NCBI RefSeq assembly: GCF_048159605.1
Contig: NZ_JBLREB010000001.1
Location: forward strand, 310,001-374,000
Origin: Ectobacillus polymachus
Lineage (GTDB): Bacteria; Bacillota; Bacilli; Bacillales; Bacillaceae_G
Direction: 5' to 3'
Length of the DNA stretch: 64,000 bases
The notes under the pieces were generated by a model. The model worked only from the letters and a program-made list of their open reading frames with translations. It had not been told where the DNA came from and did not search any database. The translations under genes were made by a program, and so were the position numbers. Shown in pieces: positions 1 through 8,298 of this stretch. Numbering within the stretch: position 1 is the first letter of the stretch; each line of letters starts with the position of its first letter.

Positions 1-203
1 AGGAGTTGGAAAAGGAAGGATACATTGATACTGTTCCGGGGAAAGGATCGTTTGTTTCCTTCCATAATAAGGAAATCTTAAAACAGAAACAACTGCAAAG
101 CATCCAAGTTCAATTCAAACAAATTGTTCGTGATGCGAAAAAATATGAAATGACGCTAGAACAGATGATTGAATGTATTAAGCAATGCTATGAGGAGGAA
201 TAA
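1..203 (+). CDS. GntR-family regulator, C-terminal end (partial)
   Basis: The reading frame is open from the window edge and ends just before the ABC ATPase gene. The visible residues (KEGYIDTVPGKGSFV, then a short charged helical tail) match the end of the winged-helix domain and the short C-terminal region of YtrA-type GntR regulators. Regulators of this kind usually sit first in an operon encoding an ABC exporter and repress it, which fits the two ABC genes that follow 2 bases downstream. The DNA-binding helix itself lies outside the window, so the subfamily is inferred from length and context. Confidence 0.8.
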   Translation, partial: ELEKEGYIDTVPGKGSFVSFHNKEILKQKQLQSIQVQFKQIVRDAKKYEMTLEQMIECIKQCYEEE

Positions 204-205
204 CA

Positions 206-1066
206 ATGGAAACCATTTTGGAACTAGAACATGTGCATAAGAAGTTTAAGGACTTTGCCTTGCAGGATGTGAGTTTTTCTCTAAAAAAAGGATATATTAT
301 GGGCTTTATTGGCCCAAATGGTGCAGGTAAGAGTACGATTATTCGCTGTATTATGGATTTGATTCATATCGATAGCGGCAATATTAAATTATTTGGTCAA
401 AATTATCATGATCATGTAACTGCTTTAAAACAGCGAATTGGGTTTGTTTATGATCAAGACGTATTTTTTGAGGATTTGACAGTCGAGGCAAACAAACGAA
501 TTGTCGCTTCATTTTACGATCAATGGGACAATGAGGTCTTTTATCGGTATGTAAAAGAGTTTGAAATACCTCTTAAGAAGCCCGTAAAAACCTTATCAAA
601 GGGAACGAAGATGAAATTAGCTTTGGCTGTTGCACTTTCTCACCACGCTGATTTGATTATTATGGATGAACCTACATCGGGGCTGGATCCGGTTTTTCGA
701 AAAGAATTACTTGATGTTTTACAGGATGTAATTCAGGACGAAAACAAAGCAATCTTTTTCTCTACACATATCACTACTGATTTGGAGCAAGTGGCAGATT
801 ATATAACGTTTATATTAGATGGACAGATCGTATTGTGCCAAGAGACAGAGGAATTGATGGATGCATATACCCTTGTCAAAGGACCGGTAAGTTTGAAAGA
901 AGAGATACAGGCATGCATTCCCATTGGTTTTAAGGAAACATCAGTAGGGTTCGAAGCGTTTTTGAAAAAAGAGAATACGAGAAACCTATCAAATTCGAAC
1001 ATTCGCTTTGATAGACCAACGTTAGAGGAAATTATGTATTACATGGTAAAGTCGTACAAATGTTAA
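206..1066 (+). CDS. ABC transporter ATP-binding protein (YtrB-like)
   Basis: This 286-residue ATPase would power export through the membrane protein encoded next. It has Walker A GPNGAGKST at residues 36-44, a signature-like LSKGTKMK, Walker B with LIIMDEPTSGLDP and an H-loop STH. The C-terminal 70 residues are the variable tail common in drug- and bacteriocin-type exporters. The ATG follows GAGGAGG with good spacing and lies 2 bases after the regulator stop, so GntR, ATPase and permease look like one operon. The substrate cannot be read from the sequence. Related Bacillus operons (ytr, and the bcrA/natA type) respond to cell-wall antibiotics or ions. Confidence 0.9.
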   Translation: METILELEHVHKKFKDFALQDVSFSLKKGYIMGFIGPNGAGKSTIIRCIMDLIHIDSGNIKLFGQNYHDHVTALKQRIGFVYDQDVFFEDLTVEANKRIVASFYDQWDNEVFYRYVKEFEIPLKKPVKTLSKGTKMKLALAVALSHHADLIIMDEPTSGLDPVFRKELLDVLQDVIQDENKAIFFSTHITTDLEQVADYITFILDGQIVLCQETEELMDAYTLVKGPVSLKEEIQACIPIGFKETSVGFEAFLKKENTRNLSNSNIRFDRPTLEEIMYYMVKSYKC

Positions 1067-1100
1067 GAAATCATACTAGTTGGGAAAGGAGTCTTCCTCC

Positions 1101-1754
1101 ATGCTTCATTTAATAATAAAAGATATGTACACACAAAGAAAAATTGCTTATGTAGCCCCCATTTTCTTATTACCCTATTTTTTAACAATGGGCAAAAATA
1201 TTCCTAGTACTGGGATTTACGCAAGCATAATCTATAGCTTAGCTATTGCTTTTATCGCTTACTTTATGGCGCTGTATTCTAATTTTAATACAAACGAAGG
1301 CGAAAACGTGCAAAGTCGGCTGATACTAAGCTTGCCCATCAAGAGAAAAACGGTCATTCATGCGAAATATATCATGGTCAGTGTGTGGTGGCTGCTTAGC
1401 TTTCTTTCCTCTTTCTTACTATTAATCATCTTACGAGTTGTGTTTCATATTGAAGGGATCCAAATTCTCAATATTCGAATTGTGATGTTTTCCTTATGTT
1501 TCACGTATATCTTAACGGGTGTTTTTTATCCGATTCATTTTCGATTTGGTTATAGAGTAGGTACCTTCCTTGGGATTGCGATGTTTTTTGCTATATCGAG
1601 CGGACTAGGAAAGCTATTATCATTAAATAAAGATACAACGATTGTTTCGGGACTCCTAGAACGGCCAACAGTGTCTCTTGTTGTTATTACATTTATTTTT
1701 GTACTGGTTTCCTATTTTATATCTGTCTCTGTTTTTGAGAAAAAAGACTTTTAA
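1101..1754 (+). CDS. ABC-2 type transporter permease
   Basis: This 217-residue integral membrane protein has about six hydrophobic segments and a polar loop containing QSRLILSLPIKRKTVIHAKY. That loop resembles the cytoplasmic coupling region of ABC-2 permeases, where 'SLPIKR..IV.AKY' is common. An upstream in-frame TTG (1080) exists, but ATG 1101 is preferred because GGAAAGGAG lies about 10 bases before it. It follows the ATPase gene by 34 bases and probably forms the membrane half of that exporter. Substrate unknown. Confidence 0.85.
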   Translation: MLHLIIKDMYTQRKIAYVAPIFLLPYFLTMGKNIPSTGIYASIIYSLAIAFIAYFMALYSNFNTNEGENVQSRLILSLPIKRKTVIHAKYIMVSVWWLLSFLSSFLLLIILRVVFHIEGIQILNIRIVMFSLCFTYILTGVFYPIHFRFGYRVGTFLGIAMFFAISSGLGKLLSLNKDTTIVSGLLERPTVSLVVITFIFVLVSYFISVSVFEKKDF

Positions 1755-1784
1755 CATAACTGTTAAATGAAGGGGAATGGCAAA

Positions 1785-1943
1785 ATGAATGTATTCAAGA
1801 ACAAGCTGTTTTCATATGTCTTTGCTATTATTCTAGCTGTGATCGCAGTTTTACAAGCAATTGAAAAAAATATACTAGCAATTTTCCCATTGATTTGTGC
1901 TATTATTACTTTCGTCAAAGCGCTCCGGATGAAAGATGAATAA
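1785..1943 (+). CDS. Small two-helix membrane protein
   Basis: A 52-residue product starts at ATG 1785 after AAGGGGAATGG. It begins MNVFKNKLFSYVF, has two hydrophobic stretches (residues about 9-24 and 30-44) and ends RMKDE. It lies 30 bases after the permease gene and just before a strong terminator, so it is probably the last gene of the ABC operon. I recognise no named family. Short hydrophobic proteins at this place often act as accessory subunits, but that is inference. Confidence 0.55.
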   Translation: MNVFKNKLFSYVFAIILAVIAVLQAIEKNILAIFPLICAIITFVKALRMKDE

Positions 1944-1969
1944 AAATCTAAAAAGCTAGTACTATGTTT

Positions 1970-2019
1970 CTGATCACTAGAAAAAAGGAAAAACTATTCC
2001 TGGTGATCAGAATTTTTTT
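1970..2019 (+). terminator. Rho-independent terminator of the ABC operon
   Basis: Inverted arms CTGATCAC (1970-1977) and GTGATCAG (2003-2010) are followed by a T-rich run. Confidence 0.8.
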
Positions 2020-2095
2020 GTCAGCCCAAGATAACTTATTTTTTATCTATACATAAAATTTATATAAGTTTAATTTTTTTATACTAGACTTAAAA

Positions 2096-2115
2096 AGTTT
2101 CCCGAGGTAAAATGT
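2096..2115 (+). promoter_or_regulatory. Candidate MntR operator upstream of mntH
   Basis: The core TTTCCCGAGGTAAA is a dyad of the form TTT-n-CC-n2-GG-n-AAA, and its flanks give a close match to the MntR box known upstream of Bacillus mntH. It lies about 140 bases before the mntH start, in an otherwise AT-rich leader of about 300 bases (1944-2253) with no gene. MntR with bound Mn2+ would be expected to repress here. Confidence 0.5.
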
Positions 2116-2253
2116 TGTTTGAAGATATTATTACTATGCTGATTGTGAAAAATAGATAACTAACATAAAAGAAGAGAAGATTTATTTTTTTTGGTTTCAA
2201 ATTTGACCTGGGGCAAAAAAGTAGAGATAGACCAAGAAAGGAGAGCAAATAAA

Positions 2254-3558
2254 GTGACAGAGTTAAGATTAGGGAATCAGACGAAGAGTGTTATGAAAAA
2301 CGATAAAACAGTTATTGCCTGTAGGGCCGCGATTTTAGGAGAACGTAAAGGGATTCGAGCGATTTTACCGTTTATTGGACCTGCATTTGTCGCCTCGATT
2401 GCATATATAGATCCAGGTAATTTTGCAACGAATATTCAGAGCGGATCGCAATTTGGATATAAGATGTTATGGGTAGTAGTATTAGCCAACGTTATGGCAA
2501 TGTTATTTCAGAATTTGTCTGCAAAGCTTGGGATTGCAACAGGAAGAAATCTTCCTGAACTATGTCGGGATACATTTCCTAAATGGTTATCGTATACCTT
2601 GTGGGTATGCTCGGAAATCGCAGCGATGGCAACCGATATTGCTGAATTTCTTGGTGCCACGATAGGTTTGCATTTATTATTTGGGATGCCGATGATTTAT
2701 GCGACTGTCCTAACAGGAATTGCTACTTATTTAATTTTAACCCTTGAAAAGTTTGGATTTCGTCCATTAGAAAAGTTTATTGCTGCTTTTGCTATACTGA
2801 TTGGTTTATGTTATATCGTCGAGACATTTTTTTCGAAGCCAAGTTTCTCACAAATTGCTTACCATAGCGTTGTTCCTTGGCTTGGGAATAAGGAGAGTTT
2901 ATTGCTTGCTGTTGGTGTCATTGGGGCAACGGTTATGCCGCATGCTATTTATCTTCACTCTAGCCTAACGCAAAGTCGTATCATACCGAGAAATGAGCAA
3001 GAGGCGGTGAAAATCAACCGCTTTAGTACGAAAGAAATCTTGATTGCAATGTCGTTTGCAGGATTTATTAATCTTGCTATGATGTACATGGCAGCATCTG
3101 TGTTTAATGGATCAGGTAATGATCAAATTGCCGATATAAGCACTGCATATATGACTTTAACGCCGCTATTAGGATCTGCAGCAGCGAGCGTATTTTTAAT
3201 TTCGCTTCTCGCATCAGGAATTTCAAGCTCTGTTGTCGGTACGATGGCGGGGCAAGTGATTATGCAAGGGTTTGTTGGCTTTTCAATTCCGTTATGGCTT
3301 AGACGGGTCATTACGATGCTTCCAACGTTTATCATTGTGTTAATAGGAGTAGACCCAACGAAGACGCTTATCATTAGTCAGGTTGTACTAAGCATTGTTC
3401 TTCCTCAGCCTATTATTGCATTAATTTATTTCACGAGCCGAAAAAAATTAATGGGAGTTTTAGTGAATCGAAAAAGTACGAATGTTCTTGCTGTACTTGC
3501 ATCTGGAATCATCATTCTTTTGAATTTCGTACTTATCTATCAAACGTTAGTAGGCTAA
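2254..3558 (+). CDS. mntH: NRAMP manganese transporter MntH
   Basis: This 434-residue proton-coupled Mn2+/Fe2+ importer of the cytoplasmic membrane has 11 hydrophobic helices. The helix-1 metal motif YIDPGNFATN and the helix-6 motif MPHAIYLHSS are intact, as required for transition-metal coordination by Asp, Asn and Met. The start is GTG 2254 after AAAGGAGAGC. The frame is open further upstream to a TTG at 2191, but that adds only poorly conserved residues. A candidate MntR box lies upstream and a terminator follows. The next gene is a MntP/YtaF-like protein, so the pair may balance manganese entry and exit. The family call is secure. Metal preference is from family knowledge. Confidence 0.93.
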   Translation: MTELRLGNQTKSVMKNDKTVIACRAAILGERKGIRAILPFIGPAFVASIAYIDPGNFATNIQSGSQFGYKMLWVVVLANVMAMLFQNLSAKLGIATGRNLPELCRDTFPKWLSYTLWVCSEIAAMATDIAEFLGATIGLHLLFGMPMIYATVLTGIATYLILTLEKFGFRPLEKFIAAFAILIGLCYIVETFFSKPSFSQIAYHSVVPWLGNKESLLLAVGVIGATVMPHAIYLHSSLTQSRIIPRNEQEAVKINRFSTKEILIAMSFAGFINLAMMYMAASVFNGSGNDQIADISTAYMTLTPLLGSAAASVFLISLLASGISSSVVGTMAGQVIMQGFVGFSIPLWLRRVITMLPTFIIVLIGVDPTKTLIISQVVLSIVLPQPIIALIYFTSRKKLMGVLVNRKSTNVLAVLASGIIILLNFVLIYQTLVG

Positions 3559-3585
3559 GCGTACAAGAGTATTACGGAACTTTCC

Positions 3586-3615
3586 ATCAGCAGGGGAATC
3601 CTGCTGATTTTTTTT
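3586..3615 (+). terminator. Terminator after mntH
   Basis: Arms ATCAGCAGG and CCTGCTGAT with a five-base loop are followed by eight T. Confidence 0.85.
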
Positions 3616-3724
3616 CGTTATGATAGTAAGTTCTTCACTGCATAAAACTTAATATGGTAGGTATTAGCACATTCCCTGGTCATTTCGAATACAATACTTT
3701 AGATGTTGTGAAGGGGGAATAGGG

Positions 3725-4339
3725 ATGAATTTCGGACTTTTGCTCCAAATGGTTGCAATCGGTGCTGCAGCGAATTTGGATAATGCAGGAGTAGGAGTTG
3801 CCTATGGAATAAAGCAAATAAAAATTCCTTTTTCGGCAAACTCCATGATTGCACTAATCGGATTTTTATTTGCACTAGTGGGAGGAATATTTGGAAATTG
3901 GATTTCCCATTGGTTGCCTTTATTTGTTTGTAATTTTATTGGTATGGTTGTACTCGTTTCTGTAGGAACGTGGGTACTTATCCAGCCATTACTTGAGAAA
4001 AAAGCAAGAGAGCAATCGTCCGATCGTAATTTGCTTTTGCAAATTTTACAAAATCCTGAAGATGCAGATTTAGATGCCTCAAAATCCGTAGGCTTTCTGG
4101 AATCCATCATACTGGGAATCGCTCTATCCATCAATAATTTAGCAGGCGGATTTGATGCAGGTATTATTCATTTAAATATTTGGATTTCATCGTTAATTTC
4201 GGGAGCATTCAGTTTTATGTGTGTAGGTTTTTGTGCTTATCTAGGGGCAAAATATGCTACTGAAAAACTAGGCAAGAAAGCCAATGTAATCTCCGGTATT
4301 CTTCTAATTTTGGTCGGCCTTCATCAAGTCTTAAGCTAG
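3725..4339 (+). CDS. ytaF: YtaF/MntP-like membrane protein (sporulation or Mn efflux)
   Basis: This 204-residue polytopic protein has six predicted helices in two similar halves separated by a polar loop (about residues 95-125). Each half carries an acidic helix motif (ANLDNAGVGVAYG and NNLAGGFDAGI), the Asp-Asn pattern typical of the MntP/YtaF family (PF02659). MntP exports Mn2+. YtaF is the Bacillus sporulation member. Length and the central loop fit YtaF better. The ATG follows GAAGGGGGAATAGGG. It stands alone between mntH and the convergent germination operon. Mn2+ transport is inferred from family and neighbour. Confidence 0.8.
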   Translation: MNFGLLLQMVAIGAAANLDNAGVGVAYGIKQIKIPFSANSMIALIGFLFALVGGIFGNWISHWLPLFVCNFIGMVVLVSVGTWVLIQPLLEKKAREQSSDRNLLLQILQNPEDADLDASKSVGFLESIILGIALSINNLAGGFDAGIIHLNIWISSLISGAFSFMCVGFCAYLGAKYATEKLGKKANVISGILLILVGLHQVLS

Positions 4340-4374
4340 TTTTTTGGGTGTATCATTACGAAGACAAGAAAGAA

Positions 4375-4410
4375 GTGAAACTTCTAGGTAGGGGAAGTTT
4401 CACTTATACA
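4375..4410. terminator. Convergent terminator between ytaF and the ger operon
   Basis: Ten-base arms GTGAAACTTC (4375-4384) and GAAGTTTCAC (4394-4403) sit between two converging transcription units, so it can serve both strands. Confidence 0.65.
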
Positions 4411-4435
4411 TAAATTGAGAGTAGACGATAGAAGA

Positions 4436-5530
4436 CTAAGTTTTTGAAGATGTGTATTTTTTTCGTATTAAACCAACAAACAAAAGAAAAAGCGGAATGA
4501 TCATTTCTAGAAAAGGAACGAAAAAAGATCCTGCGGTAGAAAAAAAGTGAGCAATTTCTTGATAACTTGGGGCGATCCATATACTAAATAATACTTGGAG
4601 AAATCCCAATGGAAGTACAAATAATTTGTAATCAGACACATTCAGCACTTGGGCTGTCCCTAGCACAAGTGCATAATACAAGAGCGAAAACTTAACAAAT
4701 ACACCGGTAATCCAGACGGCAACGCTAATCGCTTCAACGTGCTCAAAGAAATGAACAAGACTGATATACTTGACAGCTTTCATAACTGGATATAATTTAT
4801 CTTGTGTAATATCACCAAGTACAAAAACGGTAGTTAAATTTGTAATCGCCATCGTTAGTGTAATAGCTATAACCGAGATTGAACTCCATTTCCATTCCTT
4901 TCCTTTATCTTTCAAAAAAGGCAGCAAAAAGGAGAGGTAAAGAAAATCACTAAACCACAACATAAGAAAAAAAGCTCCTTGTAAAGACGGTAGAATTCCA
5001 TTTCCCATGATAGGAAGAATATTTTGTGGTTCCATATCCGGCAGGAGCATCACCGTCACGAGTAGAAGAGGAAGCGCAAACACGGGGAGAAAAACCAGTG
5101 CTGCACGTGCCAGTACTTCTAGGCCACCGAAAATAGCAAATGCACTAATTAGAGTCATACTAGCAATTATCACGATGATTGGAGTTTTTGGAAGAACGGT
5201 GCTAACGATGAATTCACCATACTCCCGTAGAACAATGCCGCTATTGAAAAGAAAAGAAAGCAGATAAATGATCCCAAGGAATTTCCCGATAAAACGCCCC
5301 AAAATATGCTCGCTATATTGAATGATATTCTCTCCAGGATAAAGCTTATGCAGCTGGAGGAGAATAAACACGAGCAGTAAGCCGATTGGACAGTCCCATA
5401 TAGGAGATATCCAAAGATCCTGCTTTGCATAGGTTGCTGAAATAGATGGAACGGTAAGAATTGCAGTAGCTAGGATACTTGGATACATGATTATGCTCAT
5501 CTGTATAGCGGTAATTCGCCCTTTTTCCAT
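4436..5530 (-). CDS. Germinant-receptor B subunit (GerAB family), copy 1
   Basis: This 364-residue spore inner-membrane permease of the APC superfamily has about ten helices and opens with MEKGRITAIQMSIIMYPSIL, the usual GerAB N-terminus. B subunits bind the nutrient germinant. It is the promoter-distal of three tandem B genes and is nearly identical in length and sequence to the other two. Differences cluster in places such as IVSTVLPKTP versus LSSAALPKTP, and in the last two helices. The flanking spacer (5531-5654) resembles the spacer after copy 3, so the duplication included intergenic DNA. The ligand cannot be deduced. Confidence 0.92.
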   Translation of the reverse strand: MEKGRITAIQMSIIMYPSILATAILTVPSISATYAKQDLWISPIWDCPIGLLLVFILLQLHKLYPGENIIQYSEHILGRFIGKFLGIIYLLSFLFNSGIVLREYGEFIVSTVLPKTPIIVIIASMTLISAFAIFGGLEVLARAALVFLPVFALPLLLVTVMLLPDMEPQNILPIMGNGILPSLQGAFFLMLWFSDFLYLSFLLPFLKDKGKEWKWSSISVIAITLTMAITNLTTVFVLGDITQDKLYPVMKAVKYISLVHFFEHVEAISVAVWITGVFVKFSLLYYALVLGTAQVLNVSDYKLFVLPLGFLQVLFSIWIAPSYQEIAHFFSTAGSFFVPFLEMIIPLFLLFVGLIRKKYTSSKT

Positions 5531-5654
5531 TATTTTCTATTCTCCTTTTTATTTCTATTGCTCACTTTTCTTTAAATATTTGATGTAGGATAATTTACCG
5601 GCCGTCATACGAAAATAGTGGTCCAAGTCTTAGCAGGTTTTAGGGAAGTTAAAA

Positions 5655-6752
5655 CTAAGTGCTTGTAGATCTATATTTTTTTCGTATAAGACCGACAAAC
5701 AAAAGAAAAAGCGGAATGATAATTTCGATAAAGGGATAAAAAATAGATCCAGCCGTAGAAAAAAAGTGACTGATTTCTTCAAAACTTGGAGCGACCCATA
5801 TACTAAATAATACTTGGAGAAATCCCATTGGAAGTATAAACAATTTGTAATCCGACACATTCAGCACTTGGGCGGTCCCTAGCACAAGTGCATAATACAA
5901 GAGCGAAAACTTGATAAATGCACCGGTAATCCAGACAGCAATGCTAATTGCTTCAACGTGCTCAAAGAAATGAACAAGACTGATATACCTGACAATGTTG
6001 ATTACTGGATATATTTTATCTTGTGTAATATTGCCAAGTACAAAAACGGTAGTTAAATTTGTAACCGCTATCGTTAGTGTAATGGCTATAACCGAGATTG
6101 TACTCCATTTCCACCCCTTTCCTTTATCTTTCAAAAAAGGAAGCAAAAATGAGAGGTAAAGAAGACCACCAAACCACGTCATAAGAAAAAAAGCTCCTTG
6201 TAAAGACGGTAGAATTCCATCCCCCATGATAGGAAGTATATTTTGTGGTTCCATATCTGGCAGGAGCATCACCGTCACGAGTAGAAGAGGAAGCGCAAAC
6301 ACGGGGAGAAAAACCAGTGCTGCGCGTGCCAGTACTTCCAAACCACCGTAAATGGCAAACGCACTAACTAATGTCATACTAGCCATTATCACGATGATTG
6401 GAGTTTTTGGCAGAGCGGCACTACTGAGAAATTCGCCATACTCCCGTAGAACAATACCGCTATTGTAAACAAAAAACAGCAAATAAAAAATTCCAAGGAG
6501 TTTCCCGAGAAAACGTCCCAAAATATGCTCGCTATATTGAATGATATTTTCTCCAGGATAAAGCTTATGCAGCTGGATGAGAACAAACACGAGCAGTAAG
6601 CCGATTGCACAATCCCATATAGGAGACATCCAAAGATCCTGCTTTGCATACTTAGCTGTAGTAGACGGAACGGAAAGAATTGCAGTAGCTAGGATACTCG
6701 GATACATGATTATGCTCATCTGTATAGCGGTGATTCGCCCTTTTTCAATCAT
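5655..6752 (-). CDS. Germinant-receptor B subunit (GerAB family), copy 2
   Basis: This 365-residue paralogue is the middle of three tandem B genes. It starts MIEKGRITAIQ after AAGGAG. The topology is as in copy 1. Distinguishing residues include LGIFYLLFFVYNSG, FLSSAALPKTP and MTWFGGLLYLSFLL, which fall in or next to helices that line the presumed ligand pocket of APC transporters. Such differences in otherwise duplicated genes would fit altered germinant specificity, but that is inference. The spacer to copy 3 is shorter (86 bases) than the other two. Confidence 0.92.
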   Translation of the reverse strand: MIEKGRITAIQMSIIMYPSILATAILSVPSTTAKYAKQDLWMSPIWDCAIGLLLVFVLIQLHKLYPGENIIQYSEHILGRFLGKLLGIFYLLFFVYNSGIVLREYGEFLSSAALPKTPIIVIMASMTLVSAFAIYGGLEVLARAALVFLPVFALPLLLVTVMLLPDMEPQNILPIMGDGILPSLQGAFFLMTWFGGLLYLSFLLPFLKDKGKGWKWSTISVIAITLTIAVTNLTTVFVLGNITQDKIYPVINIVRYISLVHFFEHVEAISIAVWITGAFIKFSLLYYALVLGTAQVLNVSDYKLFILPMGFLQVLFSIWVAPSFEEISHFFSTAGSIFYPFIEIIIPLFLLFVGLIRKKYRSTST

Positions 6753-6838
6753 TTCTATTCTCCTTTTCTATTTCCATTGCTCTTACTTTTACTTACATAT
6801 CTTAAATAGGTTCATCGATCGTCCATCAAATTAGAAAC

Positions 6839-7936
6839 CTAAGTGCTTGTAGATTTGTATTTTTTTCGTATAAGACCGACAAACAAAAGAAAAAGCGGAA
6901 TGATAACTTCGATAAAGGGAAAATAAAAAGCTCCAGCTGTAGAAAAAAAATGAGCAATTTCTTGAAAACTTGGGGCGACCCATATACTAAATAATACTTG
7001 CAGAAATCCCAATGGAAGTACAAACAATTTATAATCCGACACATTCAGCACTTGGGTTGTCCCTAGCACAAGTGCATAATACAAGAGCGAAAACTTGATA
7101 AATGCACCGGTAATCCAGACGGCTATGCTAATCGCTTCCACATGCTCAAAGAAATGAACAAGACTGATATACTTGGCAATGTTTTTAACTGGATATAATT
7201 TATCTTGGGTAATATCACCAAGTACAAAAACGGTAGTTAAATTTGTAATCGCCATCGTTAGTGTAACAGCGATAACCGTAATTGTACTCCATTTCCATTC
7301 CTTTCCTTTATCTTTCAAAAAAGGCAGCAAAAAGGAGAGGTAAAGAAAATCACTAAACCACGTCAGAAGAAAAAAAGCTCCTTGTAAAGATGGTAGAATT
7401 CCATTCCCCATGATAGGAAGTATATTTTGTGGTTCCATATCCGGCAGGAGCATCACCATCCCTAGTAGAAGAGGGAGAGCGAACACGGGGAGAAAAACCA
7501 GTGCTGCACGTGCCAGCACTTCCAAACCACCGTAAATAGCAAGTGCACTAACTAGAGTCATACTAGCCAATATCACGATGATTGGAGTTTTTGGAAGAAC
7601 GGTGCTAACAATAAATTCGCCATACTCCCGTAGAACAATACCGCTATTGTAAAGAAAAAAAAGCAAATAAAAAATTCCAAGGAGCTTCCCGATAAAACGC
7701 CCCAAAATATGCTCGCTATATTGAATGATATTTTCCCCAGGATATAGCTTATGCAGCTGGAGGAGAATAAACACGAGCAGTAAACCGATTGCACAATCCC
7801 ATATAGGAGATATCCAAAGATCCTGCTTTGCATATTTTGCTGTAGTAGAAGGAACGGAAAGAATGGCAGTAGCTAGGATACTCGGATACATAATTATGCT
7901 CATCTGTATAGCGGTAATTCGCCCTTTTTCCATCAT
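6839..7936 (-). CDS. Germinant-receptor B subunit (GerAB family), copy 3
   Basis: This 365-residue B subunit is the promoter-proximal of the three copies, directly following the small D gene. It starts MMEKGRITAIQ after AGGAG. It shares the IVSTVLPKTP segment with copy 1 and the SVPSTTAKYAKQ segment with copy 2. That mosaic suggests gene conversion among the copies. All three frames are intact, with full-length APC folds and no stop codons, so none is an obvious pseudogene. Confidence 0.92.
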   Translation of the reverse strand: MMEKGRITAIQMSIIMYPSILATAILSVPSTTAKYAKQDLWISPIWDCAIGLLLVFILLQLHKLYPGENIIQYSEHILGRFIGKLLGIFYLLFFLYNSGIVLREYGEFIVSTVLPKTPIIVILASMTLVSALAIYGGLEVLARAALVFLPVFALPLLLGMVMLLPDMEPQNILPIMGNGILPSLQGAFFLLTWFSDFLYLSFLLPFLKDKGKEWKWSTITVIAVTLTMAITNLTTVFVLGDITQDKLYPVKNIAKYISLVHFFEHVEAISIAVWITGAFIKFSLLYYALVLGTTQVLNVSDYKLFVLPLGFLQVLFSIWVAPSFQEIAHFFSTAGAFYFPFIEVIIPLFLLFVGLIRKKYKSTST

Positions 7937-8059
7937 TTTCTATTCTCCTTTTCTATTTCCATTGCTCTTACTTTTCCTTACATATCTTATATAGGATAAT
8001 CTGCCGGAAAACATATGAAAATAGTGGTCCAGGTCCTAAAATCGTTTCAAGATTTATCC

Positions 8060-8287
8060 CTACTTACCTAATAATTTATCCAACGGCTTGAAAAGCATTT
8101 CAATCATTTGCGTAGGCCCAGGCATATCCGGAAAGAAAAGAAGGAGGATAGAAAGAAGCCAACCTATTACTGTTATGGTCACAAGGGAGATTTTTTCTTT
8201 TTTATGGTTTATCCCTATTTTGGGCCATTCATATAAAATGATGAGAAGTAGGAAAATTGTTATTCCAAGTGTCGTTATCCATTTCAT
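8060..8287 (-). CDS. Small two-helix germinant-receptor D subunit
   Basis: This 75-residue protein begins MKWITTLGITIFLLLIIL, has two transmembrane helices separated by a short charged loop (NHKKEKISL), and ends in an amphipathic tail. It lies between the C and B genes of the ger operon. Small two-helix 'D' proteins in several Bacillus receptor operons modulate germination efficiency, and size, topology and position match. The start is ATG 8287 with GAGG nine bases upstream. The TTG three codons earlier overlaps the ribosome site. Function is inferred from family and position. Confidence 0.75.
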   Translation of the reverse strand: MKWITTLGITIFLLLIILYEWPKIGINHKKEKISLVTITVIGWLLSILLLFFPDMPGPTQMIEMLFKPLDKLLGK

Positions 8288-8298
8288 TTTTTTCAACC

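Noticed and set aside
5007..5267. Plus-strand open frames inside the germination permease genes
   Set aside because: They repeat in all three paralogous copies because they are antisense shadows of a conserved protein.
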